From: Saccharofermentans sp.
GTDB lineage: Bacteria; Bacillota; Clostridia; Saccharofermentanales; Saccharofermentanaceae
Direction of reading: 5' to 3'
DNA length: 33,187 bases
Assembly: GCA_024403855.1 (NCBI GenBank)
Contig: JAKSRC010000017.1
Location: 1 to 33,187, forward strand
Positions 1 through 8,484 of this stretch are shown one piece after another; positions within the stretch are counted from its first letter, which is position 1; every line of letters starts with the position of its first letter. The notes below the pieces were generated by a model. The model ran no database searches. It saw only the letters and a program-made list of their open reading frames with translations, and was not told the origin of the DNA. A program made the position numbers and the translations under genes.

Positions 1-113
1 GTGGTTTGTTGTGGTAGATTAAACTTTAAGGATCTTATGCTCCTTTTTCAATTATTTAATTCCCAAGCTTTCCGTGAAGAACCCCTTTTTGAGGTCCTTT
101 TTGCCCGATTCAA

Positions 114-145
114 TAAAAAACCGCCGCAAGGGTGTATTGCGGCGG
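114..145 (-). terminator. Rho-independent terminator of the sugar ABC operon
   Basis: A perfect 9-bp stem (CCGCCGCAA / TTGCGGCGG, 121-145) with a 7-nt loop is followed, in the minus-strand direction, by a T tract (the A run at 115-120). It lies about 90 nt past the stop of the last permease, so it most likely ends the binding protein-ATPase-permease-permease transcript. A smaller inverted repeat (TTCCGG at 162-167, CCGGAA at 180-185) lies between the gene and the terminator. No credible gene is seen in 1-236. Confidence 0.85.
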
Positions 146-236
146 TTGGAGGTAAAGTGCATTCCGGATATTCGGGTGACCGGAAGACATTGTTATGAAA
201 GAATAGGTTATTCTAAATGTTTCTTTTATTAGAAGC

Positions 237-1550
237 TCATGCCTGAGCAGCAACTTCCTTCTGATCTTCCTTCTTGGGAGCTGATTTCTTCACGCGCTTC
301 TGCTTTGACAAAATCTCGAAAACTACAGCTGCGAGGAGAACCAAACCCTTTACGATCTTGATCCAGTCCTGGTCAGCGCCTACCAAGGACATGCCCTGGT
401 TGAGGACACCGATCAAGGTAGCACCGACTACCATTCCGATGATGGTACCGGATCCACCGTATGCGGAAACACCGCCTACGATACAAGCTGCGATAGCATC
501 AAGCTCGAATTCCTGACCTGCGAAGGAGTTTGCAGCGCTTGTTCTTGATGTAACAACCAAGGAAGCGATAACTGTAAGAACTGCCATGTTGAGGTAAGCC
601 ATGAACATGATGCGCTTATTGTTGATACCGGAAAGTCTTGCAGCTTCTGCGTTACCACCGACTGTCATGAAGTGACGACCGATTGTTGTCTTCTCTGTGA
701 TGATGCCGTAGATAATAAGTACAGCTGCAACCCAGATGACTACCTTAGGAAGACCACCGTCCATAGCGAACTCAAATGTAAGGAACATGATGATCGCGCC
801 GATGATGATGCACTTAACAATGAGCGCCCACTTAGGTTCAGCATCGTAACCCTTCTTAATCTTGTTGGAACGTGAACGGATATTGAGAATAACGATTGCT
901 GCAGTTGCAAGAATACCAACTACAAGGCAGAAGATATTAAGCTGTCCCCAAGGTGTAGGGAAAAGTTTTCCGCTGAAAATGCCTGTGATTTCCTTAGGAA
1001 TTGTAAGAGCTGCTGTATCAGATGCCTGTGTAAGAACCTGTGTACCAAGGCCACGGAATGCAAGATAACCAGCAAGTGTAGCAATCCACGGAGGTATTCT
1101 TACGTAAGCGATAAGGAAGCCCAACACTGCACCGTAAGCAAGACCGATTGCAAGTGCAACTAAGAGAACAACGGGTGTGCTGAACGGCTGTGCAGGTGTG
1201 ATAAGAACCTTAACAAGCTTGCCGTCAACCATCTGCTCTTCCCAAACGCCGAACCAATTGTTCAAGAGGTTATTCTCAACTGAGAAGACACCTACCATAG
1301 CGCCTGCAAAGCAAACTATTGAACCTACGGAAAGGTCGATATTACCACCGGTGAGCATACACATGAGCATGCCGGCACCTAAGATGTAAACGTATGCGTT
1401 CTGTTCGATAAGGGAAGTAACGATCGACGGATCGAGCATGTTGGTTCCCTTAATTACTCCGGCTAAGATAATGAATAAGAGATAAATTCCGAAAAGTGCT
1501 ATCGTCATGATGTTCTTTTCGAGGGTGTTCTTTACACTGAACTTGTTCAT
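237..1550 (-). CDS. Sugar ABC transporter permease, second of a tandem pair (GguB/XylH-like)
   Basis: This is an integral membrane permease of the carbohydrate ABC family that includes XylH, RbsC and GguB. It forms the channel for a sugar delivered by the binding protein and powered by the ATPase encoded upstream. The product is 437 aa with many hydrophobic segments. It carries the family motif LTGGNIDLSVGS near residue 65 and a conserved GGVSAYGGSGTIIG segment near the C-terminus, and ends in a charged Lys-rich tail. The length resembles XylH/GguB (about 390-400 aa) more than RbsC (about 320 aa). The ATG overlaps the stop of the upstream permease in an ATGA quartet (1547-1550), with GGGAGG as ribosome site, which implies translational coupling. 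It is clearly related to its neighbour but diverged. The substrate cannot be read from the sequence. Confidence 0.93.
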   Translation of the reverse strand: MNKFSVKNTLEKNIMTIALFGIYLLFIILAGVIKGTNMLDPSIVTSLIEQNAYVYILGAGMLMCMLTGGNIDLSVGSIVCFAGAMVGVFSVENNLLNNWFGVWEEQMVDGKLVKVLITPAQPFSTPVVLLVALAIGLAYGAVLGFLIAYVRIPPWIATLAGYLAFRGLGTQVLTQASDTAALTIPKEITGIFSGKLFPTPWGQLNIFCLVVGILATAAIVILNIRSRSNKIKKGYDAEPKWALIVKCIIIGAIIMFLTFEFAMDGGLPKVVIWVAAVLIIYGIITEKTTIGRHFMTVGGNAEAARLSGINNKRIMFMAYLNMAVLTVIASLVVTSRTSAANSFAGQEFELDAIAACIVGGVSAYGGSGTIIGMVVGATLIGVLNQGMSLVGADQDWIKIVKGLVLLAAVVFEILSKQKRVKKSAPKKEDQKEVAAQA

Positions 1551-2818
1551 ACCTTAGCACCTCCCTTCTCAGTAGTTGAGGCTTGTGTGGCCTTTTTCTT
1601 TGCGCCCTTTCTTCTTATCTGCATGATTACGTCGAAGAGGACTGCAACGATAAGAACGATACCCTTAACAACCTTCTGGTAGTTAACAGGAGTATCAGCG
1701 ATTGACATGCCCTGGTTGATGATACCCATCAAAGCAGCACCGATGATAACACCGCCGATGGAACCTGTTCCGCCGTATGCGGAAGCACCACCGATGAAGC
1801 ATGCTGCGATAGCGTCCATTTCGTAACCAACACCGTATGTAGGAGTTGAACCCTGAAGTCTTGCGATGTTAACGACACCAGCGAAGCCGGAGAGGACACC
1901 CATGAGAGTGTAAGCACTGAACATTACCTTTCTTGTGTCGATACCGGAAAGTCTTGTTGCCTTTTCGTTACCACCAACAGCGTAGAGGTTACGGCCGAGT
2001 GTTGTCTTTGTTGTGATGTAAGCGAAGATTCCAAGTACAAGTGCGATCCAGATAAGAGCTGTAGGGATACCCTTGTAGCTTGCAAGCTTATAACCGAACC
2101 AGATTACAACTGCATCAATGAGAACTGTCTTGATGACAACTGATACGATTGAATCAACCTTGTAACCCTTCTTGATGAGTGATGCACGGTTAATGAATGT
2201 GAAAACTGTATAACCGATTGCGATAAGAAGAACGATTACGATACATGTCTTATTGAGTGTGTTTTCGCCGATTACGATAGGACCACCAACGCCTGCAAGA
2301 ACATCAGGAATGTAGCAGTTGTTACCACCACCGAAAATGTTCAGGAAGGGCTTGTTGCTGACCTGGTATGCGAAACCGCCCATGATGATGTTAGCAAGAC
2401 CTCTGAAGGCAAGCATGCCGACCAATGTTGCGATGAACGGAGGAACCTTAACATAAGCGATCCAGAAACCGTGCCACAAACCTACCAAGAGACCCATGAC
2501 GAGCATAGCGATTACTGCAACAGGCCATACTGCGTTGTCAGGAAGGAATCTCAACTTATCCATGATGATCGCACCGACACCACCTGCAAGGCAGACAACT
2601 GAACCTACGGAAAGATCGATGTTACCACCTGTAAGGATGCAGAGGAGCATACCGGTTCCGAGTACGAACACATATGCGTTCTGTGAGATCAAACTGTCGA
2701 TGTTTGACGGTAACAATGTCTTACCACCGGTAATAAAGTAGAACGCGATGACTACTATTACCGTAGCGATAAGCATCATGTATTTTCTAAGAAAATTTAC
2801 TACTTTGTTTGTGCTCAT
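1547..2818 (-). CDS. Sugar ABC transporter permease, first of a tandem pair (GguB/XylH-like)
   Basis: This is an integral membrane permease of the same family as the next gene, about 423 aa, with the signature LTGGNIDLSVGS near residue 60 and GGASAYGGTGSIGG near the C-terminus. I chose the ATG at 2818 (MSTNKVVN) over an in-frame GTG at 2830. A GAGGAA ribosome site stands 6 nt before this ATG, while the GTG lies inside the ATPase gene. With this start only one base separates it from the ATPase stop (2820-2822). A single permease gene is usual in ChvE-GguA-GguB, XylFGH and RbsACB systems, so two unlike permeases in tandem suggest a heterodimeric channel, or alternative channels sharing one ATPase. 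That interpretation is inference. Confidence 0.92.
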   Translation of the reverse strand: MSTNKVVNFLRKYMMLIATVIVVIAFYFITGGKTLLPSNIDSLISQNAYVFVLGTGMLLCILTGGNIDLSVGSVVCLAGGVGAIIMDKLRFLPDNAVWPVAVIAMLVMGLLVGLWHGFWIAYVKVPPFIATLVGMLAFRGLANIIMGGFAYQVSNKPFLNIFGGGNNCYIPDVLAGVGGPIVIGENTLNKTCIVIVLLIAIGYTVFTFINRASLIKKGYKVDSIVSVVIKTVLIDAVVIWFGYKLASYKGIPTALIWIALVLGIFAYITTKTTLGRNLYAVGGNEKATRLSGIDTRKVMFSAYTLMGVLSGFAGVVNIARLQGSTPTYGVGYEMDAIAACFIGGASAYGGTGSIGGVIIGAALMGIINQGMSIADTPVNYQKVVKGIVLIVAVLFDVIMQIRRKGAKKKATQASTTEKGGAKV

Positions 2819-2819
2819 C

Positions 2820-4379
2820 TTATTCCTCACTTCCTTCGACGGCGTCGTTCTTTACGCCAACGATGCAAGCCATGATATTCTCCTGCGTAGCTTCGGAAGC
2901 TTTCATCTCACCTACGATCTTAGCCTGGTTCATGATGTAAATTCTGTCACTCATGCCGATAACTTCGGGGAGCTCTGAAGAAATTACGATTACTGACTTA
3001 CCGGCCTTAGCAAGATCGTTGATGATGCAGTAGATTTCATACTTAGCACCTACGTCGATACCTCTTGTAGGTTCGTCGAGAATGAGGACATCCGGATTTG
3101 CGAACATCCACTTAGCAAGGAGTACCTTCTGCTGGTTACCACCGGAGAGGTTGCCTACGAGCTGATCAACTGAAGGAGTCTTCGTTCTGAGCTTGTAGAC
3201 ATATTCCTGTGCTACTTCATATTCCTTATCCTTATCGATGAAGGAAGCCTTGCTGACACCCTTAAGGTTAGCAAGTGTAGTATTTCTAAGAATTGAATTG
3301 GAAAGGACAAGTCCGTTACCCTTACGGTCTTCGGTTACGTAAGCGATACCTTCTTCAATTGCCTGTTTAGGGCTCTTGAGAACCTTGTTCTCTCCACGAA
3401 GGATGAGATCACCGGAAATACCGATACCATAAGATCTACCGAAAATACTCATCGCAAGCTCTGTTCGGCCCGCACCCATGAGTCCGTAGATACCAACTAC
3501 CTCGCCTGCGCGAACATTGATCGAAATGTCATCGCAAACCTTTCTTTCGGAGAATTCAGGATGGTAAACTGTCCAATCCTTAACTTCCATCATGACGTCG
3601 CCGATCGGTACATCGTGACGCTTAGGGAAACGGTCTGTCATTTCACGACCTACCATGCCCTTGATGATTCTTGTCTCAGAGATATCATCTGTCTTTGCAT
3701 CGAGTGTCTCGATTGTAGAACCGTCTCTGACGACTGTAATCTTATCAGCAACATATGAAACTTCGTTGAGCTTGTGGGAGATGATGATCATCGTCATTCC
3801 CTCTTCTCTCTGAAGCTTCTTCATAAGATCGAGAAGTGCTCTTGAATCTGTCTCGTTAAGTGATGATGTAGGCTCATCCAAAATGAGAAGCTTCGCATTC
3901 TTTGCCAATGCCTTAGCAATTTCTACGAGCTGCTGCTTACCAGTACCAATATCTTTAATAAGTGTCTTCGAAGAGTCTGTAAGACCTACCATGCTGAGAT
4001 ACTTGTCAGCTTCAGCATATGTCTTATTCCAGTCGATACACCATTTTTTTCCTTGTTCATTACCGAGGAACATATTCTCGCCGATTGTCATGTAAGGAAT
4101 CAGCGCGAGCTCCTGGTGGATAATTACGATTCCCTTTTTCTCGGAATCTTTGATGTTATGAAAATTGCAGACTTCACCATCATAAATAATGTCGCCAGTA
4201 TAGGTGCCATACGGATAAATACCACTGAGAACGTTCATCAATGTTGATTTACCGGCACCGTTCTCACCGACCAACGCATGAATTTCGCCCTTTTCAACCT
4301 TAAAGTTGACGTTGCTGAGTGCTTTTACACCCGGAAATTCTTTGGTTATGTTGCTCATTTCAAGCAGAACATTTGCCAT
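2820..4379 (-). CDS. gguA: Sugar ABC transporter ATP-binding protein (GguA/MmsA/XylG-like)
   Basis: This cytoplasmic ATPase of 519 aa drives sugar import through the two permeases encoded downstream. It has two tandem ABC domains, as in XylG, RbsA and GguA. The first has a canonical Walker A (GENGAGKST, about residues 38-46), a Q-loop ([10 protein letters not shown]), the variant signature [16 protein letters not shown] and Walker [12 protein letters not shown]. The second has a degenerate Walker A ([11 protein letters not shown]), the signature LSGGNQQKV and [14 protein letters not shown]. This asymmetry is normal for the family. Ribosome site AGAGG lies 9-10 nt before the ATG. It is separated from the binding-protein gene by a 177-bp gap with a hairpin. 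The symbol is by family resemblance; an XylG or MmsA name would be equally defensible. Confidence 0.93.
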   Translation of the reverse strand: MANVLLEMSNITKEFPGVKALSNVNFKVEKGEIHALVGENGAGKSTLMNVLSGIYPYGTYTGDIIYDGEVCNFHNIKDSEKKGIVIIHQELALIPYMTIGENMFLGNEQGKKWCIDWNKTYAEADKYLSMVGLTDSSKTLIKDIGTGKQQLVEIAKALAKNAKLLILDEPTSSLNETDSRALLDLMKKLQREEGMTMIIISHKLNEVSYVADKITVVRDGSTIETLDAKTDDISETRIIKGMVGREMTDRFPKRHDVPIGDVMMEVKDWTVYHPEFSERKVCDDISINVRAGEVVGIYGLMGAGRTELAMSIFGRSYGIGISGDLILRGENKVLKSPKQAIEEGIAYVTEDRKGNGLVLSNSILRNTTLANLKGVSKASFIDKDKEYEVAQEYVYKLRTKTPSVDQLVGNLSGGNQQKVLLAKWMFANPDVLILDEPTRGIDVGAKYEIYCIINDLAKAGKSVIVISSELPEVIGMSDRIYIMNQAKIVGEMKASEATQENIMACIVGVKNDAVEGSEE

Positions 4380-4436
4380 TTGTGTCGCCTCTTTCGTATG
4401 TCTAAATGTTTTGGGATTTGATAAAAGAGCCTTAAG

Positions 4437-4500
4437 GATCTTTAAAGGTCTTTAAAAAAGATCTGAGATTTCTATAGGTTCTTAAAGATTCTTAAGAGTT
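4437..4500. repeat. Helically phased TCTTTAAA / TTCTTAA repeats
   Basis: TCTTTAAA occurs at 4439-4446 and again at 4449-4456, exactly 10 bp apart. TTCTTAA occurs at 4479-4485 and 4489-4495, also 10 bp apart. The first pair is enclosed by a GATCTTT / AAAGATC inverted repeat (4437-4443 and 4457-4463). All lie between the binding-protein and ATPase genes. Protein binding or RNA processing are both possible; function is unknown. Confidence 0.5.
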
Positions 4501-4512
4501 AACCTTAATATA

Positions 4513-4534
4513 CAGGCGGGGTTTCCCCCGCCTG
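4513..4534 (-). terminator. GC-rich stem-loop between binding protein and ATPase (attenuator or mRNA stabiliser)
   Basis: CAGGCGGGG (4513-4521) and CCCCGCCTG (4526-4534) form a perfect 9-bp stem with a 4-nt loop, just past the binding-protein stop. On the minus strand the bases after it are not a strong T tract, so full termination is doubtful. Such hairpins after solute-binding-protein genes commonly protect the upstream message or let only part of transcription continue, giving more binding protein than transporter. Confidence 0.6.
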
Positions 4535-4556
4535 CACAAGGCTTGAATTTAATCAA

Positions 4557-5606
4557 TTAAGCGAGATCAGCTTCCTTGTAGTAACCGGAATCGATAAGGA
4601 TCTGCTTGTAGTTGTTGATGTCAGCAAATACAGGATCGCAGAGGTAAGAAGGAACTTCCTTTGCGTTGTTGTTGTATGTGTTGTTTGTCTCAACTGTCTT
4701 GCCGTCCAAGATCTGAGAAGCCATTGTAACTGTTCTCTCAGCAAGTGTACGTGTATCCTTGAATACGGACATTGTCTGCTTGCCAGCGAGCATGTTCTTT
4801 ACAGAAACGATGTCGCAGTCCTGACCAGTGATGATAGGCCACTCGCCGTTGTAACGAGAATCAAGTGCGTTTACAACGCCCTGAGCTGTAGAGTCATTGG
4901 AGCAAAGCCATGCGTCGATGTTCTTGTCAGCATAGTTAGAACCGATGATGTTTTCTGCTCTGGACTGAGCTGTAGCTGTAGACCACTCAGGTGTAGCAAC
5001 AGAAGAGAAATCTGTCTGACCAGAAACTACTACGAGCTTACCAGCGTCGATGTAAGGCTTAAGAACGTCCATAGCACCGTTGAAGAAGAAAGATGCGTTG
5101 TTGTCACCAGGGTCACCAGCTGTGAACTCGATGTTGAAAGGACCAGCTGCGTTGTCGAGGTCAAGAGTATCTCTTACGAACTCGCCCTGAATCTGACCAA
5201 CCTTGTAGTTGTCGAATGTTGCATAGTAAGCAACGTTAGCGTTGTCCATCAAGAGACGGTCATAAGCGATAACAGGGATGTTCTTTGCAGCAGCCTTATC
5301 AATAGCTGTACCAAGAGATGTAGACTCAACAGCTGCAACTACGAGAACCTTACAACCAGAGTTGATCATGTTCTCCATCTGTGAGAGCTGTGTGTCAGCC
5401 TTGTTACCAGCATACTGAAGGTCTACTTCGTAGCCAGCAGCTTCGAACTTCTGCTTCATGTAGTCGCCGTCCTGGTTCCATCTCTGAAGATCCTTTGTAG
5501 GCATTGAAATACCTACCTTCTTCTTTCCGGAGCCTGCACAACCTGTGAGTGCTGTAATTGCGATTACAGCGCAAAGAATTGTTCCAAGAATTTTCTTAGC
5601 ATTCAT
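4557..5606 (-). CDS. chvE: Sugar-binding lipoprotein of the ABC transporter (ChvE-like)
   Basis: This is an extracellular, lipid-anchored sugar receptor that hands substrate to the two permeases. The mature part (VGISMPTKDLQRWNQDG, then AGYEVDLQYAG, LSQMENM, PVIAYDRLL, YYATFDNYKVG) matches what I recall of ChvE-type multiple-sugar-binding proteins; XylF is close. I chose the ATG at 5606 (MNAKKILG), preceded by AGGAGG at 10 nt. A longer in-frame start at 5639 would put extra residues before the signal peptide. A type II signal peptide follows: Lys-Lys, a hydrophobic stretch, then lipobox LTGC with Cys about 22. The ligand may be xylose, glucose, galactose or arabinose, and the sequence alone does not decide. 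It is the first gene of the transport operon. Confidence 0.92.
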   Translation of the reverse strand: MNAKKILGTILCAVIAITALTGCAGSGKKKVGISMPTKDLQRWNQDGDYMKQKFEAAGYEVDLQYAGNKADTQLSQMENMINSGCKVLVVAAVESTSLGTAIDKAAAKNIPVIAYDRLLMDNANVAYYATFDNYKVGQIQGEFVRDTLDLDNAAGPFNIEFTAGDPGDNNASFFFNGAMDVLKPYIDAGKLVVVSGQTDFSSVATPEWSTATAQSRAENIIGSNYADKNIDAWLCSNDSTAQGVVNALDSRYNGEWPIITGQDCDIVSVKNMLAGKQTMSVFKDTRTLAERTVTMASQILDGKTVETNNTYNNNAKEVPSYLCDPVFADINNYKQILIDSGYYKEADLA

Positions 5607-5651
5607 TGGGAAATTTCCTCCTATTAGATAATTCGGCACTCATTGCCAAGT

Positions 5652-5744
5652 ACACCTTAACATTGGTGTATTAGGAATTGCATATCGAAATTCTTGATAT
5701 TTTTGGTAAGTTGACATAATACTGAGCGGTGTTTAGCACAATTT
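5652..5744 (-). promoter_or_regulatory. Promoter and leader region of the ChvE-like transport operon
   Basis: On the minus strand a TATTAT -10 candidate lies at 5716-5721. The -35 slot at 17 bp (5739-5744) reads AAATTG, a poor match, and it falls inside the promoter-proximal arm of the 12-bp inverted repeat. A weak -35 covered by an operator arm is the usual picture of an activator-dependent promoter. The leader to the ATG would be about 100 nt and contains a small TACACC / GGTGTA inverted repeat around 5651-5670. No transcription start has been mapped, so this is inference. Confidence 0.45.
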
Positions 5745-5781
5745 TGTAGTCGAAATCACCAAAAGATATAATTGTGCTAAA
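5732..5781. promoter_or_regulatory. 12-bp inverted repeat, candidate operator for the YesN-like regulator
   Basis: TTTAGCACAATT (5732-5743) and AATTGTGCTAAA (5770-5781) are perfect inverted copies with centres 38 bp apart. They sit between the sensor operon and the transporter operon, with one arm over the expected -35 of the transporter promoter. The nearby AraC-type response regulator is the natural candidate protein. The spacing of more than three helical turns would suit a dimer or a looped complex. Confidence 0.55.
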
Positions 5782-5782
5782 T

Positions 5783-5814
5783 ACAACAAAAATGCCGCAT
5801 CTTGGATGCAGCAT
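5783..5814 (-). terminator. Rho-independent terminator of the sensor/two-component operon
   Basis: A 10-bp stem with one mismatch (5792-5801 with 5805-5814, loop TTG) is followed on the minus strand by TTTTTGTTG. It lies about 45 nt after the stop of the sugar-binding lipoprotein gene (5861) and directly abuts the distal arm of the inverted repeat. It separates the sensor operon from the transporter operon. Confidence 0.8.
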
Positions 5815-5860
5815 TAGAGTTGTTATTATTTTCGCGCACGCATATATATATAGAAAATCC

Positions 5861-6892
5861 TTAAGAAGCCCTCTTCATATAAACTTCGTCTCTTAAGTGG
5901 AAGCCGCTGTCGATAATGACTTCATCAAGATTCTCGCGAGTAACACCGGAAGGCTTGATCGCAATATAAGGAACATCCTGTGAACCGTCGAAAAACAGGT
6001 CGGTATCACCAAGTTCTTTTCCCTGTGCAAGCTTTACCGCACATTCAGCAGCAAGGCTTGCAAGTTTTTCAACGGGCTTATAAACAGTTACGAGCTGTGT
6101 GCCTTCAACAAGTCTCTGGCATGCTTCAAGGTCGCCGTCCTGACCGGTAACAAAAATCTTTCCGGCATAACCTCTCTCGGCAAGAGCATGGATCGCCTCA
6201 CCTGCGAGGGCATCGTTGCCACACATTATTGCGTCAGCTTTGGATATCTCGTCGAAATGTTCATTCACAAAATCGTAAGCAAGCTCAGGCTTCCAGTTAT
6301 CACAGTTGTATTTAAGGGTGATATTCATGTTGTGTTCCTGGCAGACGGAATCAAAACCTTTCATGACCTGCGCTACGTTGTAGTCAGTCTCAGGCCCCAT
6401 GATCTCGATGATCGTTCCGCCGTCGGGTACGTTTTTGCAGATAGCCTGTGCCATTTCTTTTCCGACTGTCTCGTTATTGAAGGAAATATATAAGTCAGCA
6501 TCACCATTCATAACGATTCGGTCGTAGCAGATAACAGGAATTCCTTTGCCTTTAGCTTCGTGCAAAACATCGGCAAGCTTGAACGCATCTGCCGTAATAA
6601 TGACGATTGCATCGACTTCAATCTCAATAAAATACTTGATCTGCTGAATCTGTGTATCAGTGTCACCGCCGGCTGACTGGACATTTACATCAGCACCCAA
6701 TTCACTTGCAGTAGATACAAAAACGTCGCGATCTCTTGTCCATCGCTCAATAACAAATGAATCGAAAGAAAGGCCGATAACAGGTGCCGAACTCTTTGTC
6801 GTAGGTGAACTCTCATTGTGTTCCTGTGACTGGCATCCGACAACAAGAATCAGTGAAATCGTCATTAATATCGCAATAACTTTGCGCATCAT
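5861..6892 (-). CDS. Periplasmic-binding-family sugar lipoprotein (XylF/ChvE-like)
   Basis: This 343-aa sugar-binding lipoprotein has a signal peptide ending in lipobox VVGC (Cys about 20) and a Ser/Thr-rich linker. The type I periplasmic-binding fold follows (PVIGLSFDSFVIERWTRDRD, AGGDTDTQIQQIKYFIE, GIPVICYDRIV, VTGQDGDLEACQ). The last motif parallels ITGQDCD in the transporter's own binding protein. Its ATG overlaps the regulator stop in an ATGA quartet (6889-6892), so it belongs to the sensor operon rather than the transport operon. It could feed sugar to the same permeases, or present ligand to the sensor kinase. The sequence does not decide between these. A second ATG one codon later is possible. 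Confidence 0.88.
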   Translation of the reverse strand: MMRKVIAILMTISLILVVGCQSQEHNESSPTTKSSAPVIGLSFDSFVIERWTRDRDVFVSTASELGADVNVQSAGGDTDTQIQQIKYFIEIEVDAIVIITADAFKLADVLHEAKGKGIPVICYDRIVMNGDADLYISFNNETVGKEMAQAICKNVPDGGTIIEIMGPETDYNVAQVMKGFDSVCQEHNMNITLKYNCDNWKPELAYDFVNEHFDEISKADAIMCGNDALAGEAIHALAERGYAGKIFVTGQDGDLEACQRLVEGTQLVTVYKPVEKLASLAAECAVKLAQGKELGDTDLFFDGSQDVPYIAIKPSGVTRENLDEVIIDSGFHLRDEVYMKRAS

Positions 6893-8484
6893 CTTTTACC
6901 TTCCTTATATTCGGTGGGAGTAACACCTGTGTGCTTCTTGAAGATTCTGGAGAAATAATTCGGATCGGAATAACCAACCTCCGAACAGATCTCCTTCATG
7001 GACTTATTCGTGCTTTCCAGAAGTTCCCTGGCCTTATTAACTCTTACACTCGTAAGATAATCTGTAAATGTAACACCGGTCTGTGTCTTAAAGACTTTGC
7101 TGAAATAGAACGGACTGATGTCATATACGCCGGAAATCTCATCCAAAGAGAGGTCTTCTCTGAAGTTCTGATCGATATACTTCTTGGCCTTTTCAGCGAC
7201 ATCTTCTGTCTTGGCATCGTTTGCGGCGTTGATCATCTTGAGAGCATGCTCGATGTGACGGACGAACCAGAGTCTCAGTTCGTCGTAACTCTTCATCGAA
7301 TTTATCTCAGGAAGATATTCGCTTCTGGACATAAAGTGATAGACATAGCCACCGTTTGAATATGCCAGACGCTCAGCCCAAAGAACAAATTCAAGAACCT
7401 TGAGGCAGATATCGGACATCGCACCGCCGGAAGATTTTTCCATCCAGTCAAAGAAGAGATTTGCCTGCTCAAGAGATTTGGCTACATCACCCTGTGTTAT
7501 CGCTTCGAAAAGGCTCTTCTCGGTCTTGAGCGGATAGTCTGTATCGTATTCGCATCCTTCCGGGAGGTCGATACTCTCTGCAACATCCTGCTTGGATTTA
7601 ACAAGAATCGAGATAGCCTCACTATATGAATCCGCCATATTTTCGAGCGGCTTAACAGGTCCTATTCCGATTCTGAAATCGATTCCTAAAGCATCTGTCA
7701 GTTCCTGCTGTGCAAGCTTTGCCGAATCAACGATCTTCTGATATTCATCGGGTGTTAGCGAACTCTTCTCGCAAGGTATGAGGACAGGAATCTTGTTGCC
7801 CATGACAGAACCGGTTATGCACTTGAAGTTGTCAGAAATTACAAGCAGTACCGTCTCAAAATTCTTCTGTGTTTTGACACTTGCCGGAACGGCGCCTCTC
7901 ATATAACCGCCGGCTTCCTTTTCGCTTCCGACGATTGCGAGCATAAGGCCGTACTTTTCGTTGATCTCAAGAATTCTCTTGTATTCTTCGATATTTTCCT
8001 TGAAGTGCTCGTGTGACAGAAGTTCCTGAATAAGACCGTTCTCAATGATGGGTACGATACTGTCGAGCTTCTCTTTTGTCTCGAGTTCTTTGGATCTCTG
8101 TGCTCTTATGCGGTCAACTTCGGTCATCGCCTTCTGAAGGACCGTAACGATCTGTGATTTGTTGAACGGCTTGTTAATGTAGTCGATAACACCGAGATTC
8201 AGAGCCTGCTTGGCATAATCGAATTTATCGTATGCCGAGATGACAACGAAAACGATATTGGAATTCGTTCTTCTGATCTCCTTCATCGCATCGATACCGT
8301 TAATTCCTGGCATCCTGATGTCCATGAAAGCAATGTCAGGGCGCACCTCTTCGGCGAGCTCGATTACGTGTCTTCCGGTCTTGGCTTCGTAAGCTTCAAA
8401 CTGTCCCGGAAATTCTTTATCAACGATGTACTTTAATGACTCTCTTACGATTCCTTCATCATCGGCGAGCAGGATCTTATACAT
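6889..8484 (-). CDS. yesN: Two-component response regulator, receiver plus AraC-type DNA-binding domain (YesN-like)
   Basis: This cytoplasmic transcription factor of about 531 aa has an N-terminal receiver domain: acidic residues in ADDEG, phospho-acceptor Asp55 in MDIRMPG and the conserved Lys in NKPFNK. A long middle region of about 300 aa follows, then a C-terminal AraC/XylS domain with two helix-turn-helix motifs (YDISPFYFSKVFKTQTG and GYSDPNYFSRIFKKHTG). The ATG at 8484 (MYKILLADDEG) is preferred because GGAGG lies 6 nt before it. An ATG two codons earlier directly abuts the GGAGG and could not use it. It overlaps the kinase gene by 8 bp. Likely target: the transporter promoter at 5640-5780, by analogy with clostridial XylFII-LytS-YesN sugar regulation. 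Confidence 0.93.
   Translation of the reverse strand: MYKILLADDEGIVRESLKYIVDKEFPGQFEAYEAKTGRHVIELAEEVRPDIAFMDIRMPGINGIDAMKEIRRTNSNIVFVVISAYDKFDYAKQALNLGVIDYINKPFNKSQIVTVLQKAMTEVDRIRAQRSKELETKEKLDSIVPIIENGLIQELLSHEHFKENIEEYKRILEINEKYGLMLAIVGSEKEAGGYMRGAVPASVKTQKNFETVLLVISDNFKCITGSVMGNKIPVLIPCEKSSLTPDEYQKIVDSAKLAQQELTDALGIDFRIGIGPVKPLENMADSYSEAISILVKSKQDVAESIDLPEGCEYDTDYPLKTEKSLFEAITQGDVAKSLEQANLFFDWMEKSSGGAMSDICLKVLEFVLWAERLAYSNGGYVYHFMSRSEYLPEINSMKSYDELRLWFVRHIEHALKMINAANDAKTEDVAEKAKKYIDQNFREDLSLDEISGVYDISPFYFSKVFKTQTGVTFTDYLTSVRVNKARELLESTNKSMKEICSEVGYSDPNYFSRIFKKHTGVTPTEYKEGKR

Noticed and set aside
1..198. 65-codon open frame at the left edge
   Set aside because: It runs through the operon terminator hairpin at 121-145 and lacks a family likeness.
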